Source of the DNA: Aaosphaeria pasadenensis
Taxonomy: Eukaryota > Ascomycota > Dothideomycetes > Pleosporales
DNA length: 64,000 nucleotides
Assembly: GCA_022813625.1 (NCBI GenBank)
Contig: JAKLMB010000010.1
Coordinates: 1,054,001 to 1,118,000 of the forward strand
Direction of reading: 5' to 3'
Each line of letters opens with the position of its first letter. The stretch's first letter is position 1. Below are positions 11,926 to 22,598 of the stretch, piece by piece. Under the pieces are notes generated by a model. It saw only the letters and a list, made by a program, of their open reading frames with translations. It was not told the origin of the DNA and ran no database searches. Both the position numbers and the translations under genes were made by a program.

Positions 11926-13087
11926 ATGGAGAACTACCAAAAGATGGAGAAGATCGGAGAGGGTAAGTGGAAACGTTACTGAGCCTGGATATTGCTAGTG
12001 TCGTTGTTAATGCCTTACTCTAAACGTTTACTTACGTGCCTCCTCCTAGGTACGTACGGTGTTGTGTACAAGGCCCGCGACCTCACAACAAAGGACCAGC
12101 GTATTGTCGCCCTCAAGAAGATCCGTCTCGAAGCCGAAGACGAAGGTGTTCCTTCTACCGCAATCCGTGAGATCTCGCTTCTCAAAGAGATGAATGACCC
12201 CACCGTTGTCCGCCTCCTGAACATTGTCCACGCCGACGGCCACAAGCTCTACCTCGTCATGGAGTTCCTCGACCTTGATCTCAAGAAGTACATGGAGGCA
12301 TTGCCTGTCAGCCAGGGTGGTCGCGGCAAGCCTTTGCCAGAAGGCTCAGGGCCTAGGCTATCGACTCTGGGGCTTGGTCCGGAGATTGTGAAGAAGTTCA
12401 TGACCCAGCTGTGCCAGGGCGTGCGATACTGTCATGCCCACCGGATATTGCATCGCGATCTCAAGCCCCAGAACTTGCTGATCGACATGGAGGGTAATTT
12501 GAAGCTCGCAGATTTCGGTCTAGCGCGTGCATTCGGTGTGCCGCTGCGAACATACACTCACGAGGTCGGTTCCAATGAACAGCTACTGTTAGCCATAGTT
12601 GAGCGGTAATTCTGATTGTTTGCAGGTCGTCACGCTCTGGTATCGTGCCCCTGAGATTCTTCTCGGAGGCCGCCAGTACTCCACAGGTGTCGACATGTGG
12701 TCTGTTGGCTGCATCTTCGCCGAGATGTGCACCCGCAAGCCATTGTTCCCTGGTGACTCGGAGATTGACGAGATCTTCAAGATCTTCCGGTAAGTCGACC
12801 GATTCAATTTGCGTGATACTCTAGACTAACGGACCCCTAGCATTCTCGGCACACCTACTGAACAGGACTGGCCTGGTGTGACGTCGTTCCCCGACTTCAA
12901 GCCCTCTTTCCCCAAGTGGCAGCGAACGGATATTGCAGCGATCGTGACCAACCTGGACGACGCTGGTCTCGATCTTCTCGATGCCATGCTCGTGTACGAC
13001 CCTGCGGGACGTATCTCCGCAAAGCAGGCCGTTCAGCACCCTTACTTCACGGGCCAGAACGGTTTCTTCAACAATGGCTTTCATTAG
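11926..13087 (+). CDS. cdc2: Cyclin-dependent kinase 1 (Cdc2/Cdc28, NimX)
   Basis: Four exons (11926-11962, 12050-12564, 12626-12789, 12841-13087) give 320 aa. This is the master cell-cycle kinase that pairs with cyclins for G1/S and G2/M. The Gly-rich loop GEGTYG holds the inhibitory sites T14 and Y15. The cyclin-binding helix PSTAIRE is at 47-53, the catalytic HRDLKPQN at 147-154, DFG at 167-169, and the activating Thr (RTYTHEVVT) at 182. The fungal insert GGRGKPLPEGSG between lobes matches filamentous ascomycete NimX proteins. The first coding exon is only 37 nt, and one intron splits the activation segment right after THE. All key residues are intact, so it is almost certainly functional. 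Confidence 0.97.
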
Positions 13088-13702
13088 ATGAGCGTATGAT
13101 GGTCCCTGGAGGATGTCACGCTACGATGGTAATGGAATTTGGGAAAACAGGATGCATATGGGAGGCAGAGGAAAAGGAGGTGGGAAGGCGTGGTTAATTG
13201 TGATTCCCATTACTTTGTCTGATTTGAGACTAACAAGGCCTTTTTTCTTTCGTCTGTAATGAGAGTGTGTATATAACACTGTTAACGCGGTGGTGGATTA
13301 AAGGGATGACCGGTCATTATTGGTCGATTTTTTGCATGGCGTTTCACGGTAGTATCGAGTTTTCATTGCATGCATACATGGGAGGGAATCATCAGGACGA
13401 GGGAGAGATGAATTGAACTTCCAACTCAACTTGCTTTTGCATTTTCGTTTGTGACAGTAATTAATGAATGATACCTACACCTGATACCGATGAATTGATG
13501 ATCATTGATAACTTGTCGAATGGGACAAGACACGCGGAGCCCCGCCTCCGTTGCGGTTCAGCCCTACGAGGGGCAAAAGGCCCAGGTACATAGCGTAGCA
13601 CGTCCCGGCCTAGCACCTGGAAGTACCTGGAGCTTCATTCCATTCCCACTCAACATAACTGACTTCCACATACCATCCTTCCTCCACCTACACACAACAA
13701 CA
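13088..13702. other. Intergenic between CDK1 and the GH18-UBA gene
   Basis: Contains the CDK1 3' region and the leader of the next gene. The GH18 frame is open back to 13505, but that upstream part carries no family signal. Confidence 0.5.
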
Positions 13703-15040
13703 ATGCCACCCACACCCACATCCTACCTCCCCCACGACCAAGGTCCCCGCCTCATCATCTACGCGCAAACATTCCACTCCCCGACCGGCGAATACCACTC
13801 CCTCCTCCCTTTGCTAACCTCCAACTCCGGCCTCACGCACCTCATCATCGCCGCCATCCACCTCAACTCTGACCCCTCGGCCCTCACCCTCAACGACCAC
13901 CCGCCCTCAGACCCACGCTTCTCAACCCTCTGGACCGAAACCCAATGGCTCCAAGGCGCCGGCGTCAAAGTCCTCGGCATGCTCGGCGGCGCTGCGAAGG
14001 GCTCCTACGAGCGTCTCTCAGGCCCGACCTCCCAATTCGAAGCCTACTACGCTCCCCTCCACGCCATGATCCTCGCCCACAAGCTCGACGGCCTCGACCT
14101 TGACGTCGAAGAAGAGACCTCCCTCTCCACAATAACGCGCCTGATCTCGCGGCTTCGAACCGACTTCGGCCCCTCCTTCATCATCACCATGGCGCCCGTG
14201 GCCACCGCCCTGATCCCCGACCCGCGCGTGCAGCCCGCTGCCCCGCGACCCACGCTCGCGTCGTCGCCGCCGGGCCCGAACCCTCTGCACCCGAGTCTGC
14301 CGCACTTGTCTGGGTTTTCGTATGCGGAGCTGGAGGCGAGTGCGTGGGGGAAGGAGGTCGCGTGGTATAATGCGCAGTTCTACTGCGGGTGGGGGGACGC
14401 CGGGTCGACGCAGTGGTACGAGGCGATTGTGTCGAGTGGCGGGTGGGATCCGCGGCGCGTGGTGCTGGGCGTGGTGACGAATCCTGCCAACGGGGCGGGC
14501 CATGTTGGCGTGGAGAAGTTGGCGGAGGTGTGTCGGGCGCTGAGGGCGAGGTATAGGGATGGGGAGGGGGATAGGTTTGGTGGGGTCATGGGCTGGGAGT
14601 GGTTCAATACCGGGATGGGGACCGATGAGGATATGTGCCATGTGCTGGACGTTGTGCCGGACGTCGATGTCGTGGCGGCTGGGTGGGTGGGCGTTCTAGG
14701 GAGGGTGCTGAGGAAGCCTCTCCCTCCTGTTGCAGCGCAGCAATCGAGGAGTGGTGCTGGTGGGGGATTTGGAGGATACACGGCCGAGCAGATCAGACAG
14801 ATGGTCATGCCAAAGCAACAAGAGCAGCAGCGGAACCTAACACAAGCACAGGGAGGAAACGGACAGACGGGCACATCAAGCACGACCACGACAACTACAA
14901 CGACAGACCGCGACACGAAATGGCCCGAAGAAACAGTCTCTTCCCTTGTGAGCTTAGGCTTCGACAGGCGGTCCGCGATCGCAGCCCTGGACGCCACGGA
15001 CGGCAACGTCGACCTCGCCGCCGGGTTCCTGTTCGACTGA
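13703..15040 (+). CDS. GH18 (chitinase-like) protein with C-terminal UBA domain
   Basis: A single exon of 445 aa from ATG 13703; the frame is open farther upstream (to 13505) but without conserved content. The GH18 barrel shows the strand with GVKVLGMLGG and the catalytic signature DGLDLDVE at 129-136, with the acid/base Glu at 136 preserved. Later strands include WYNAQFYCGWG and GVMGWEWFNTG. After a Gly/Gln/Thr-rich linker (about 355-405), the last 39 residues (407-445) form a UBA domain: VSSLVSLGFDRRSAIAALDA, then DGNVDLAAGFLFD. No signal peptide or membrane segment is seen, so a cytosolic location is likely. GH18 includes chitinases and endo-beta-N-acetylglucosaminidases, some cytosolic. 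The UBA suggests a link to ubiquitin or the proteasome. Activity is inferred. Confidence 0.88.
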   Translation: MPPTPTSYLPHDQGPRLIIYAQTFHSPTGEYHSLLPLLTSNSGLTHLIIAAIHLNSDPSALTLNDHPPSDPRFSTLWTETQWLQGAGVKVLGMLGGAAKGSYERLSGPTSQFEAYYAPLHAMILAHKLDGLDLDVEEETSLSTITRLISRLRTDFGPSFIITMAPVATALIPDPRVQPAAPRPTLASSPPGPNPLHPSLPHLSGFSYAELEASAWGKEVAWYNAQFYCGWGDAGSTQWYEAIVSSGGWDPRRVVLGVVTNPANGAGHVGVEKLAEVCRALRARYRDGEGDRFGGVMGWEWFNTGMGTDEDMCHVLDVVPDVDVVAAGWVGVLGRVLRKPLPPVAAQQSRSGAGGGFGGYTAEQIRQMVMPKQQEQQRNLTQAQGGNGQTGTSSTTTTTTTTDRDTKWPEETVSSLVSLGFDRRSAIAALDATDGNVDLAAGFLFD

Positions 15041-16268
15041 GCGAGTGAGCGAGCGGGTGGGAGAATCTCCAAAGGAAGTGGAGACCGCCATGATGAACTG
15101 AATCGAATTATGCACACAATGTACACGGGCGGTACATCCAGCGCCTGATATCACGCCAGGTATAGACAGAGAGGCACCACTGCCAACCTGCATAGACATT
15201 ACAAACAACACCTACACCACCAGCCATTGTCGATCATGTCAATTGAAGTCGCCACCTCTTTCAGAAGCAGAAGAGAAAGAAGAAGCGCCGCGGAGCAAGC
15301 AAGACAAAGCAAACTCTCGTAGAGGCCATTCCGATCGATCATCCCGAGGAACAGACAGACGACTGACATCTACGGAGAAGGAAGACAGGGGAGAAACAAT
15401 AAATTCCACAGACGATACGTCACAGCGCAAACGGGCACTTGTATGCATGCATGAACGGGAATCTCGATCCCTATTCTAGACCGGGACGTTGTAGCATATG
15501 ATTCCCATTTACTGCACATGCACATAGACATAGACTCGCAAGTACCTCCATGAATGGTTGTAGTGCCGCCGCATGTGATAGAAAGCTTAACTCGCTCGTA
15601 CGAGTAGCTTAAGGTGTAGATCATACATAGATTCTGCATGTGATTTCATAGTCAATGCGCCGAATGAACGAACTATCACAAGGCAGGATTGAGCCAACTA
15701 GGTTTTCCTTTGTTTTTGGGTGAGACGTTTGTTTATTTGTTTATTATATCCTTTCCCGTAAATGGTGACATATATGGCAAGATAAACATAGGAACTATTT
15801 TTTTAACTTCCAGTGGAGAGATGACCGTACATTATTGATGAGTGGAAACCGTCTAATTTGTATCCCATGTGATAAATGAGAGAGGAAAATATGTGTAATT
15901 ATTGTGAAAAAAGCAATCGTTGGGTATCCTGAGTGCAAACAATGTACCTAAGTATTGCGACATGATTATGCCACCAATAACAACCAAATCGACCATATAT
16001 GGCAATCTTGCCTCTACGAAAGAGGGCATAGATGATTGGTAGAAATATAAAAATGAAATGGGTGGGTCGTGTTCCTCAGCGAGACCACCGCCCGTTACCA
16101 CTCTGATATGTTGAGTGACGTTTTTTTTACTTTGCGTAAAGAGATCATTCGTGCATCTAAAAGTCTCGTCGTTCGTCGAAAAAGAATGAGAAATGAAAAA
16201 TGAGTCCAACTCCGTCCTATGCAAATGCAATGCCATGCGATAAAAGATTTTGTGTTCAGGAAAGAGCC
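15041..16268. other. Intergenic between convergent genes, no gene seen
   Basis: About 1.2 kb between the ends of the GH18-UBA and creD genes. Only short frames; 3' regions of both genes probably lie here. Confidence 0.5.
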
Positions 16269-18833
16269 TCAATGGATCGTCCTCAGTATGCGGATGAAAG
16301 GATTGGCATGGCCATGATGATGTTCATCTCCTTCCGAAGCGTGAAACTCGGCGACCGATGCGAACGTGAAATGCTCGGGATGTGTCGGTTTGTGACTCTC
16401 GCCATTGTGATTGGAGCCTGGTGGCGCGGTCGTCGTACTCGACGATGCATTCGACGAGGACGTGGACGAGGACGAGGACGAGGAGGTGGTAGTCAGGTGT
16501 AGACTAATGGGTAGAATCGAACATTAAGTACGGGTTCTTTGTTGATGAGAGTGGAGATGGATACGGGGAAAGAAAGTGGGAAGGAAAATGGAAGCCGGTA
16601 GGAGGCCGACAGTGATAATTGGGAGGTTTTACCTTCCTTCCTCGTCGCTGGTCCTCGGGCTCAATCGAGGACTCGCTCGGCGCGAGTTCATTTCTGTATT
16701 CCGCTGCGTCTCCTCCTGCAGAGGGTCCAGTCCACCTCGGGCGGGGCTCGCCTGGCCTGATCCACGTCCTGATCTCTGTCCCGATGGGCTGGAGGGCCTG
16801 GAAGTAGCAAAATCGTAGGTTGGCAACACCTCGGAGATGGGAGTCTCAGCAGCCGGCGTACGCACAGCAGTGTTGTACGAGGGGGTTCTGGTAAGAGCAT
16901 CCATGTCGTACTCGTAGTCGGCAGCGCTCGTGACATTCCCAAAGTAGCTGCCTGATGATTCGGCCTGGACTGCGCCATTGTGCGGTGTGCTTCCACCGGA
17001 CGAATGTTGTCGGCCAGGGGCATAGCGACCAGACGAATAGCTGTGCTGGTTCAGACTGAGGTTTTGGAGTCGGTGCTGCAAGGCAGTCGCAGACGCCCCG
17101 CCGCCATTCTGATTGGCAACTGCGTCAAGCGAAGCAAGATCCTCGGCCGAACCTGTTCGACTCTGTGCGTAGAATGGTGTGTTGGCTCCGCTAGTGCCCA
17201 GACTGCGTAGACCGCCGGGGGTCATGAAACCACTGGGGTCGATATCGTGGTAGAGCTCGTCCATCTGGTGTAGGCCGTACGTAGGAGGGGCATTGCGATT
17301 AGCCTCGTCCTGCATGGCTACAGAATTGATCACATTGTGATCCACGACCACGCTCTGGTCTTCGTTCGGAGGGAGATTGGGCGAAATGAAGAGGTGGATA
17401 TGGTTCTTCACGAGAAGCTGGCTGGTATGGCCCTCGGGATTGTGCAGATTGACGTACAGGCGCACCTTGTGGGTCACGCGTAGCCACTCAGTGTCGACCG
17501 ACTGCCTGCAGTTCTTGAGCGACTTGGGAAGGTCGAGAGACATGGAGAAGCGATGGGACTCATCGAAGAGCTCATCGACGTTCTCGACACCCTCGGGGAC
17601 GAGGCGTGCGGAGTTTTCTGGCATGTTGCCCTCTTTCTGGCAGATGACGACTTCCTGGGTATGGCTGACTCTGCGACCGGCGTAGTTGATGAACATCTGG
17701 CGCGTCTCGAGCAGCTCCATCTTGATTGTGGCAATGGCGACGCCCTTGCGCAGGGGCACGAGGATGAAATCGGCCCTTACGGCGGTGCCGACGATGTAGT
17801 TCTTTTGGGGGATGGTGATCTTGTAGGCCAGCTTCGATGCCCAGATATCTTCGTTGATCTGCAGGAAACAACCCTTGTTAGCGTGTGGATCTCAAAGATA
17901 AGAAAATGAAAAGAGGTGATTGCGTCATACCTGTTCCATTGGCACCGTCTCGAGGAGATCGCGACCAAGGGTCCTGATGATGCGAATATGTTGGTTCGCA
18001 GTCAATTGCTTGCTCATGTAGCCTCGGTCGACGGTGGCGCTGAGGTTGTAGACAATCCAATTGGTGCTGATGCCCTCGACACTCTCGTCCGTGTTACCGG
18101 GAAGAGTAAATTTGAAGTCCCACTCATGGTAGCCGGCGTTGATTTTGTGAGGTTTGTTCTTGTTTCCGTCGGCGGGGAAGAGGTTCAAAGTCTCGCGCAT
18201 GAATTCGCACTTGTTCATGATAGGCTGAGGGGTGACGGTATTGGAAGTGTGCCAACTGTTACACGGAAAAGCAAAAGCGTAGGGTTAGCACAGACTCTCT
18301 TGTTTGCATCTCGCTTTTGGGGGGAGGGGTGTTGTGAGGTGTGTGTGGCCGAATTCGGAAGGAAGTGCGGGAGGTGGTGTTACCGTTACGAGCACGGAGG
18401 AAGGAGGACGGAAAAGAGGGAAAAGAAGAGAAAGGGAAAGGGAAAGGGAAAGGGAAAGTTGCTGCAGGTGGACTGGACGTACGCAATTCTCCTCATTCCA
18501 ATGAGCGTCATCTTGATGCCTTTGACAGACATTGACTCTGGGTTGCTGAGGACCAGCTTGCCAGCCAAATCGGTGGGCTGGGACTCAGAGGGCTCTCCAT
18601 AGAAGACGACGAAAGGCGAGTTGGGTCTGGTAGTAGAAATGTTAGCCTTTGCGCATGCGCGTATGGGTGTTGATTGGAGGAATAAATGAATGTAGTAATG
18701 AGGAAAGAGAAGAGGGAGTACTGTGGTGAGCAATACAGTGTATGTGTAGGTGAAGAGAGAAGAGAGGAACATACTTTATTTCCAGGGTAGGTTTTGAGCT
18801 GCCACCAAAGACGGGGACTCTGGCGTGAGGCAT
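16269..18833 (-). CDS. creD: Arrestin-related trafficking adaptor CreD
   Basis: Five exons (18833-18775, 18626-18483, 18255-17931, 17858-16633, 16503-16269) sum to 662 aa in frame. The first four carry arrestin N and C domains, from FGGSSKPTLEIK through SWHTSNTVTPQPIM-type strands to HIHLFISPNLPPNEDQS. The tail has two PY-type motifs, PPTY (about 367-370) and LPTY (about 521-524), which bind WW domains of HECT ubiquitin ligases. In Aspergillus, CreD works with the ligase HulA and opposes CreB/CreC in carbon repression. The last exon is less certain. If the preceding intron is not spliced, translation stops at 16629 after ...DEEGR (585 aa), because the TAA lies inside the donor GTAAAA. The added tail is Ser/Thr- then His-rich. 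Identity is firm; the 3' end is about 0.55. Confidence 0.9.
18431..18459. repeat. (GGGAAA)n microsatellite in a creD intron
   Basis: Nearly five copies of a purine hexamer inside the second creD intron (18256-18482). Read on the coding strand it is a TTTCCC tract lying between donor and acceptor. Confidence 0.85.
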
Positions 18834-19153
18834 GATTGTGGTAGGATTAGGTGGGCGAGGCTGTATAGAAAGAAGATACTATCTATAAGTAGGAGGGCCA
18901 AAAGAATGGCATCACTCTGGGGAGGCAGGGTCCGGGGGAAGGCAGGATAATATACTGTAGAAAGTACTCCGTACGAGTAGGGAGAAAGATGAATGGAAGG
19001 GATTAGTTAATTCCCAGTAATGGTGGTAGCGGTGGTGGTATTCGCAAGTAGTCGTGATTAGTCGGACGCGGGTGGTAGAGATGACGATGGCGCAGCAACG
19101 GACGTGGGAGGGGGTGGAGGTGGTTAGACGATGGAGGATGAATGACAGATGAT

Positions 19154-19176
19154 GGGATGGATGGATGGATGGATGG
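19154..19176. repeat. (GATG)n microsatellite
   Basis: About five perfect tetranucleotide copies, followed by degenerate GATGAC/GGATGG copies to about 19200. Confidence 0.8.
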
Positions 19177-19238
19177 CGGATGACGGATGGATGGTGAGAT
19201 GCGGCTGCGCGGCTGGATGGTCGAATGCGGCAGATTCC

Positions 19239-19266
19239 CCAAAAGCAGCAAAAGCAGCAAAAGCAG
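19239..19266. repeat. AAAAGCAGC tandem repeat
   Basis: Three tandem copies of a 9-nt unit, in the gap upstream of creD. Confidence 0.75.
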
Positions 19267-21571
19267 ACAGTAATAGATACTGGAACTGGTAGCGAGGAGT
19301 CGAGGTTAATGCAGGGCGAGCGATGGTTTTATGGCTTGTGCAACTGCAGTAGTGTTTGTTCCTTTTTTTCTTCTTTCTTTCTTTTCTTCTGGTCGGGTAT
19401 GGGATTGCGAAGATACGATTCGACAAAGATACGATACGGCGGGATTCGATACGGGAGATATAGATAGATAGAAGGCAAGGGCAATGGCGCGGGAGAAGGA
19501 AGGTTAAGGTTGGTGATGGCGTGAAATGGGCTTGATTGGCTTTGGTTGGCGTGGATGGCGTGGAAGGATGGAAGAATGTTTGGAAGGACGGGGCCAAGAG
19601 TCAGGATGGATTCGTGTTCGGCAGAAGAGGGAGCGAGAGACAGAGTAGTACAAGTAGTAGTAGTAGATGTAGTAGATGGAGTAGTGCTGATAGAAGGCAG
19701 GGCAGGGTAGAGTGAAAGGTTCCAGGCCGGGTCAGGTCAGATCAGGCGATCGATGGTATAATGTGTAGATACCTAGGTATGTATGTACACAGTACCTGGG
19801 ATGGATGGTTGGTTTAGAGGAGAAAGAAAAAGAAAAGAAGAAGAGGGGAAAAGGGAAGAGAATGGGCCGGGTTGGGTTGATATCATATACTTTTCTGTTA
19901 CAAGAGAGATACACGATAGTATACTGGACTGGTACTGTGCCTAACTAATGAGGGAGCATAACTAAAGGTAAAACACCGTGAACCCACTACGTTACTACTG
20001 ATACAACTGTTTTACGAGTATCTATCGCTCACTACCCGGAAAGGCAATGTTAAAAAAACCTCGCATGAGCACCGAACATGGGCAGAGACATGGACATGGA
20101 CAGGGACAGGGATCAAGGAGGAGGCATGGAAGAGTCACAGGGGGATGGCGTGCTTGACATTGACCACAACCATTAGTTACATACACAGTAGAAGTAACTA
20201 AAGGGTAACCAACTCTAAAACCCGATCTTAATCATAATCTCACAATCATCGCAATCATCGTCCTTCGAAACCATCTTGAATCAGGTTAGCATATCTCTTT
20301 TGTGTATCATGGCAAAGGCAGGGATTCGAGGGATTCGAGAAACTCGGCGGGAAAGGCGGGCAGACAGGCCAGGACGGCCATCCATCGGCCACCCGTTTGA
20401 GTCGTTTTCGTTTCCTTTTCCTTTTTTTCTCTTCCATGGAAAAAGATCGGATCCTCTATCGTCAAATCATCATAGTCCACTATCGTCACCGTCACCATCG
20501 CCATAACAAGCTTCACGCTCATCATTCATCATAGACACCTCGGATCTTATGCTTTGCCTGTTTTTCCTCACCTTGCAATCCATAGAATGAATTGCGTGTC
20601 TCGTAAACAGCAACGAGAAGACTTCCAACGTCCAGGCTGTATTCCTTTTCCTCTTGCTCTTCTGTATTTCCTTTCTTCAAGCCAATCCCTGCCCTGTCTT
20701 GCCTTTTCCTGTCTCGTCTCTGTCCAACTTGCGAATGTGATCCACCCGGCGGGAAGCCCATAGATAGCGACTTGGTTAGTTCTTCGTTACTGTGGGTCCT
20801 GTTACTGCCCTGTTGCCCTGTTGCCCTGTTCTCTTTTACCACCGGCCGGCGAGAAAAGGAACGACATCGGTGGAAATAGGTCACTCACAGCAAGTCAAGT
20901 CAAGTCAAGACAAGCTCATGATTGCAGCCACAATCACAAGTAAAAAAAAACAGGGAACAGCACGAAAATCAACCAACCTCCGATGCCGATGGCTTTGCAG
21001 CAGTTGTCGTCAACGATCGTCGTCGTTTCGATAATGATCATGCCCATGGGTGGTGTACGCAATGTTCTCCCTACAGCCGAGGGAAGAAACGCCAATCGCT
21101 ACTTGTATCTGCTACCGAACGACTACTTTCCACTTGTTGCATCTTGTGATACGTGATACAGGATAGGATCTTCGAAACACTTTTCCGTGATCCTATTCCC
21201 GTCCTCCTTTTTCCATACCCGTCTTTCCATTTTCGTTTTCCCTTCTGCTTTTCCCGTTGTTGGAATGCATCGTCACAAGGCATAATTACCAAGGTAGTGA
21301 TTGCAGCCCAGCGCAGAGGTGGGATACCGTTTCGGGAATACGCAAGTGGCATGGCCAAACTCAAAATCCAGTTCTATCATTGTTATGAGTCTTCAGTTAT
21401 TCAATACAGAATACTAGTTTGTGACTTGTTGCATACTACTCTGTATCCACTCGTAGTTTTACATAATAACTGGTAAAAAGTAAATACTTGTACATACCTG
21501 TAACTACTCACACACACACAAAGGAAGTGTACCGAAACTGCCGATCCATAATAAATTCTTCCCGCGAACGG

Positions 21572-21617
21572 CCCAGCCCTGTCCTGTCCTGTGTCCTGTC
21601 CTGTCCTGTCCTGTCCA
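21572..21617. repeat. (CCTGT)n pentanucleotide repeat
   Basis: About eight copies of CCTGT with one TG interruption. The same unit recurs near 33633-33655. Confidence 0.8.
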
Positions 21618-22560
21618 GCCTTTTTGCTTATTCCCATCGCCTGATCCAATTGTCGTAACTGTCTCCATACGCCCACGGTCCATTTATCCATGCATGCTTG
21701 CATCCAGTTATTGTGTATGTCTGTCTGTCTGTCTCTGCTCTGCCTCATCTTCAAAGAAACCAATAATTACGGAATTCATCCCATGTCTCTCTCTGCCCCT
21801 TGTCAATTGTCTCTCGTATCTCGCCATGGTCCGACGGAACCATTCACCTACTCTAGTAACTGTACCCACTCCACCTATCCAACTCACCTATGGCTTCCTT
21901 ACATTTTATCGTTCTCACTACTAGGTACGGAATACTCAAATCATCAATCATCAGCCATCAATCCCGTCCCACGTCTCCTCAGCTCAGCTCAGCCTAGGCC
22001 CAGCCCAATCCTATCCCACTCAGCACTCAGCCTACTTGTAGTTACGAGTACCACTCTTACATCCCACCTACGAGGTAGTTCTTTCCGGTGTAGATACACT
22101 GTACTGTACTGCGCTTGCACTTACCTACATTTGATTTGGTACATGATGCAGTTTTAGAATAGACCCTGGATTCCACAATCATCCATCCACTCCCGCCTAG
22201 ACACACAGCTCGATTAACACATCTAAATCCACTTTCACATTCGCATTCATACCAATAGATACCCACCATCTCACCCATATCATATCGCTCACACTCTCTC
22301 CCTCTTGCATGCAGCACGAACATGTTCCATAATCATCCCAACAATATCAAAACTGAAACAGATAGATAACGCCAGATCAGATTCGCACTAATCCGGTACT
22401 GTCGACATGTTTGACGTCCGCCATGTCTCAGATGCATGTCTAATGTTCTGTCTGTATGGATGTATTGTTTCGCTGGCTGGCAGGCTGTGTCACAAGAACA
22501 TCTCGCCTGATCGCCATATTCACATCTACTGTTCCTGTAGTCTTCATGCTGTGGAACATA

Positions 22561-22598
22561 TGCATACATACATACATACATACATACATACATACATT
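22561..22598. repeat. (CATA)n microsatellite
   Basis: About nine tandem copies of a tetranucleotide, flanked by degenerate CATATG/TATGTA sequence. Simple repeat, with no spacers of the CRISPR kind. Confidence 0.85.

Noticed and set aside
14018..14641. A 207-codon minus-strand frame opposite the GH18 domain
   Set aside because: Antisense of a GC-biased coding exon; Arg/Pro/His-rich with no domain.
16200..16502. A 100-codon plus-strand frame at the creD 3' end
   Set aside because: It lies opposite the proposed last creD exon, which fits splice signals and phase better.
20522..20884. A 120-codon minus-strand frame in the same gap
   Set aside because: No recognisable domain or exon partners; length is within chance expectation for this gap.
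21690..22157. A 155-codon frame in the gap upstream of creD
   Set aside because: Composition is driven by simple repeats, with no conserved motif or plausible exon partners.
22561..22598. Regular short repeats considered as a CRISPR-like array
   Set aside because: A perfect tetranucleotide microsatellite without spacers, in a eukaryotic genome.
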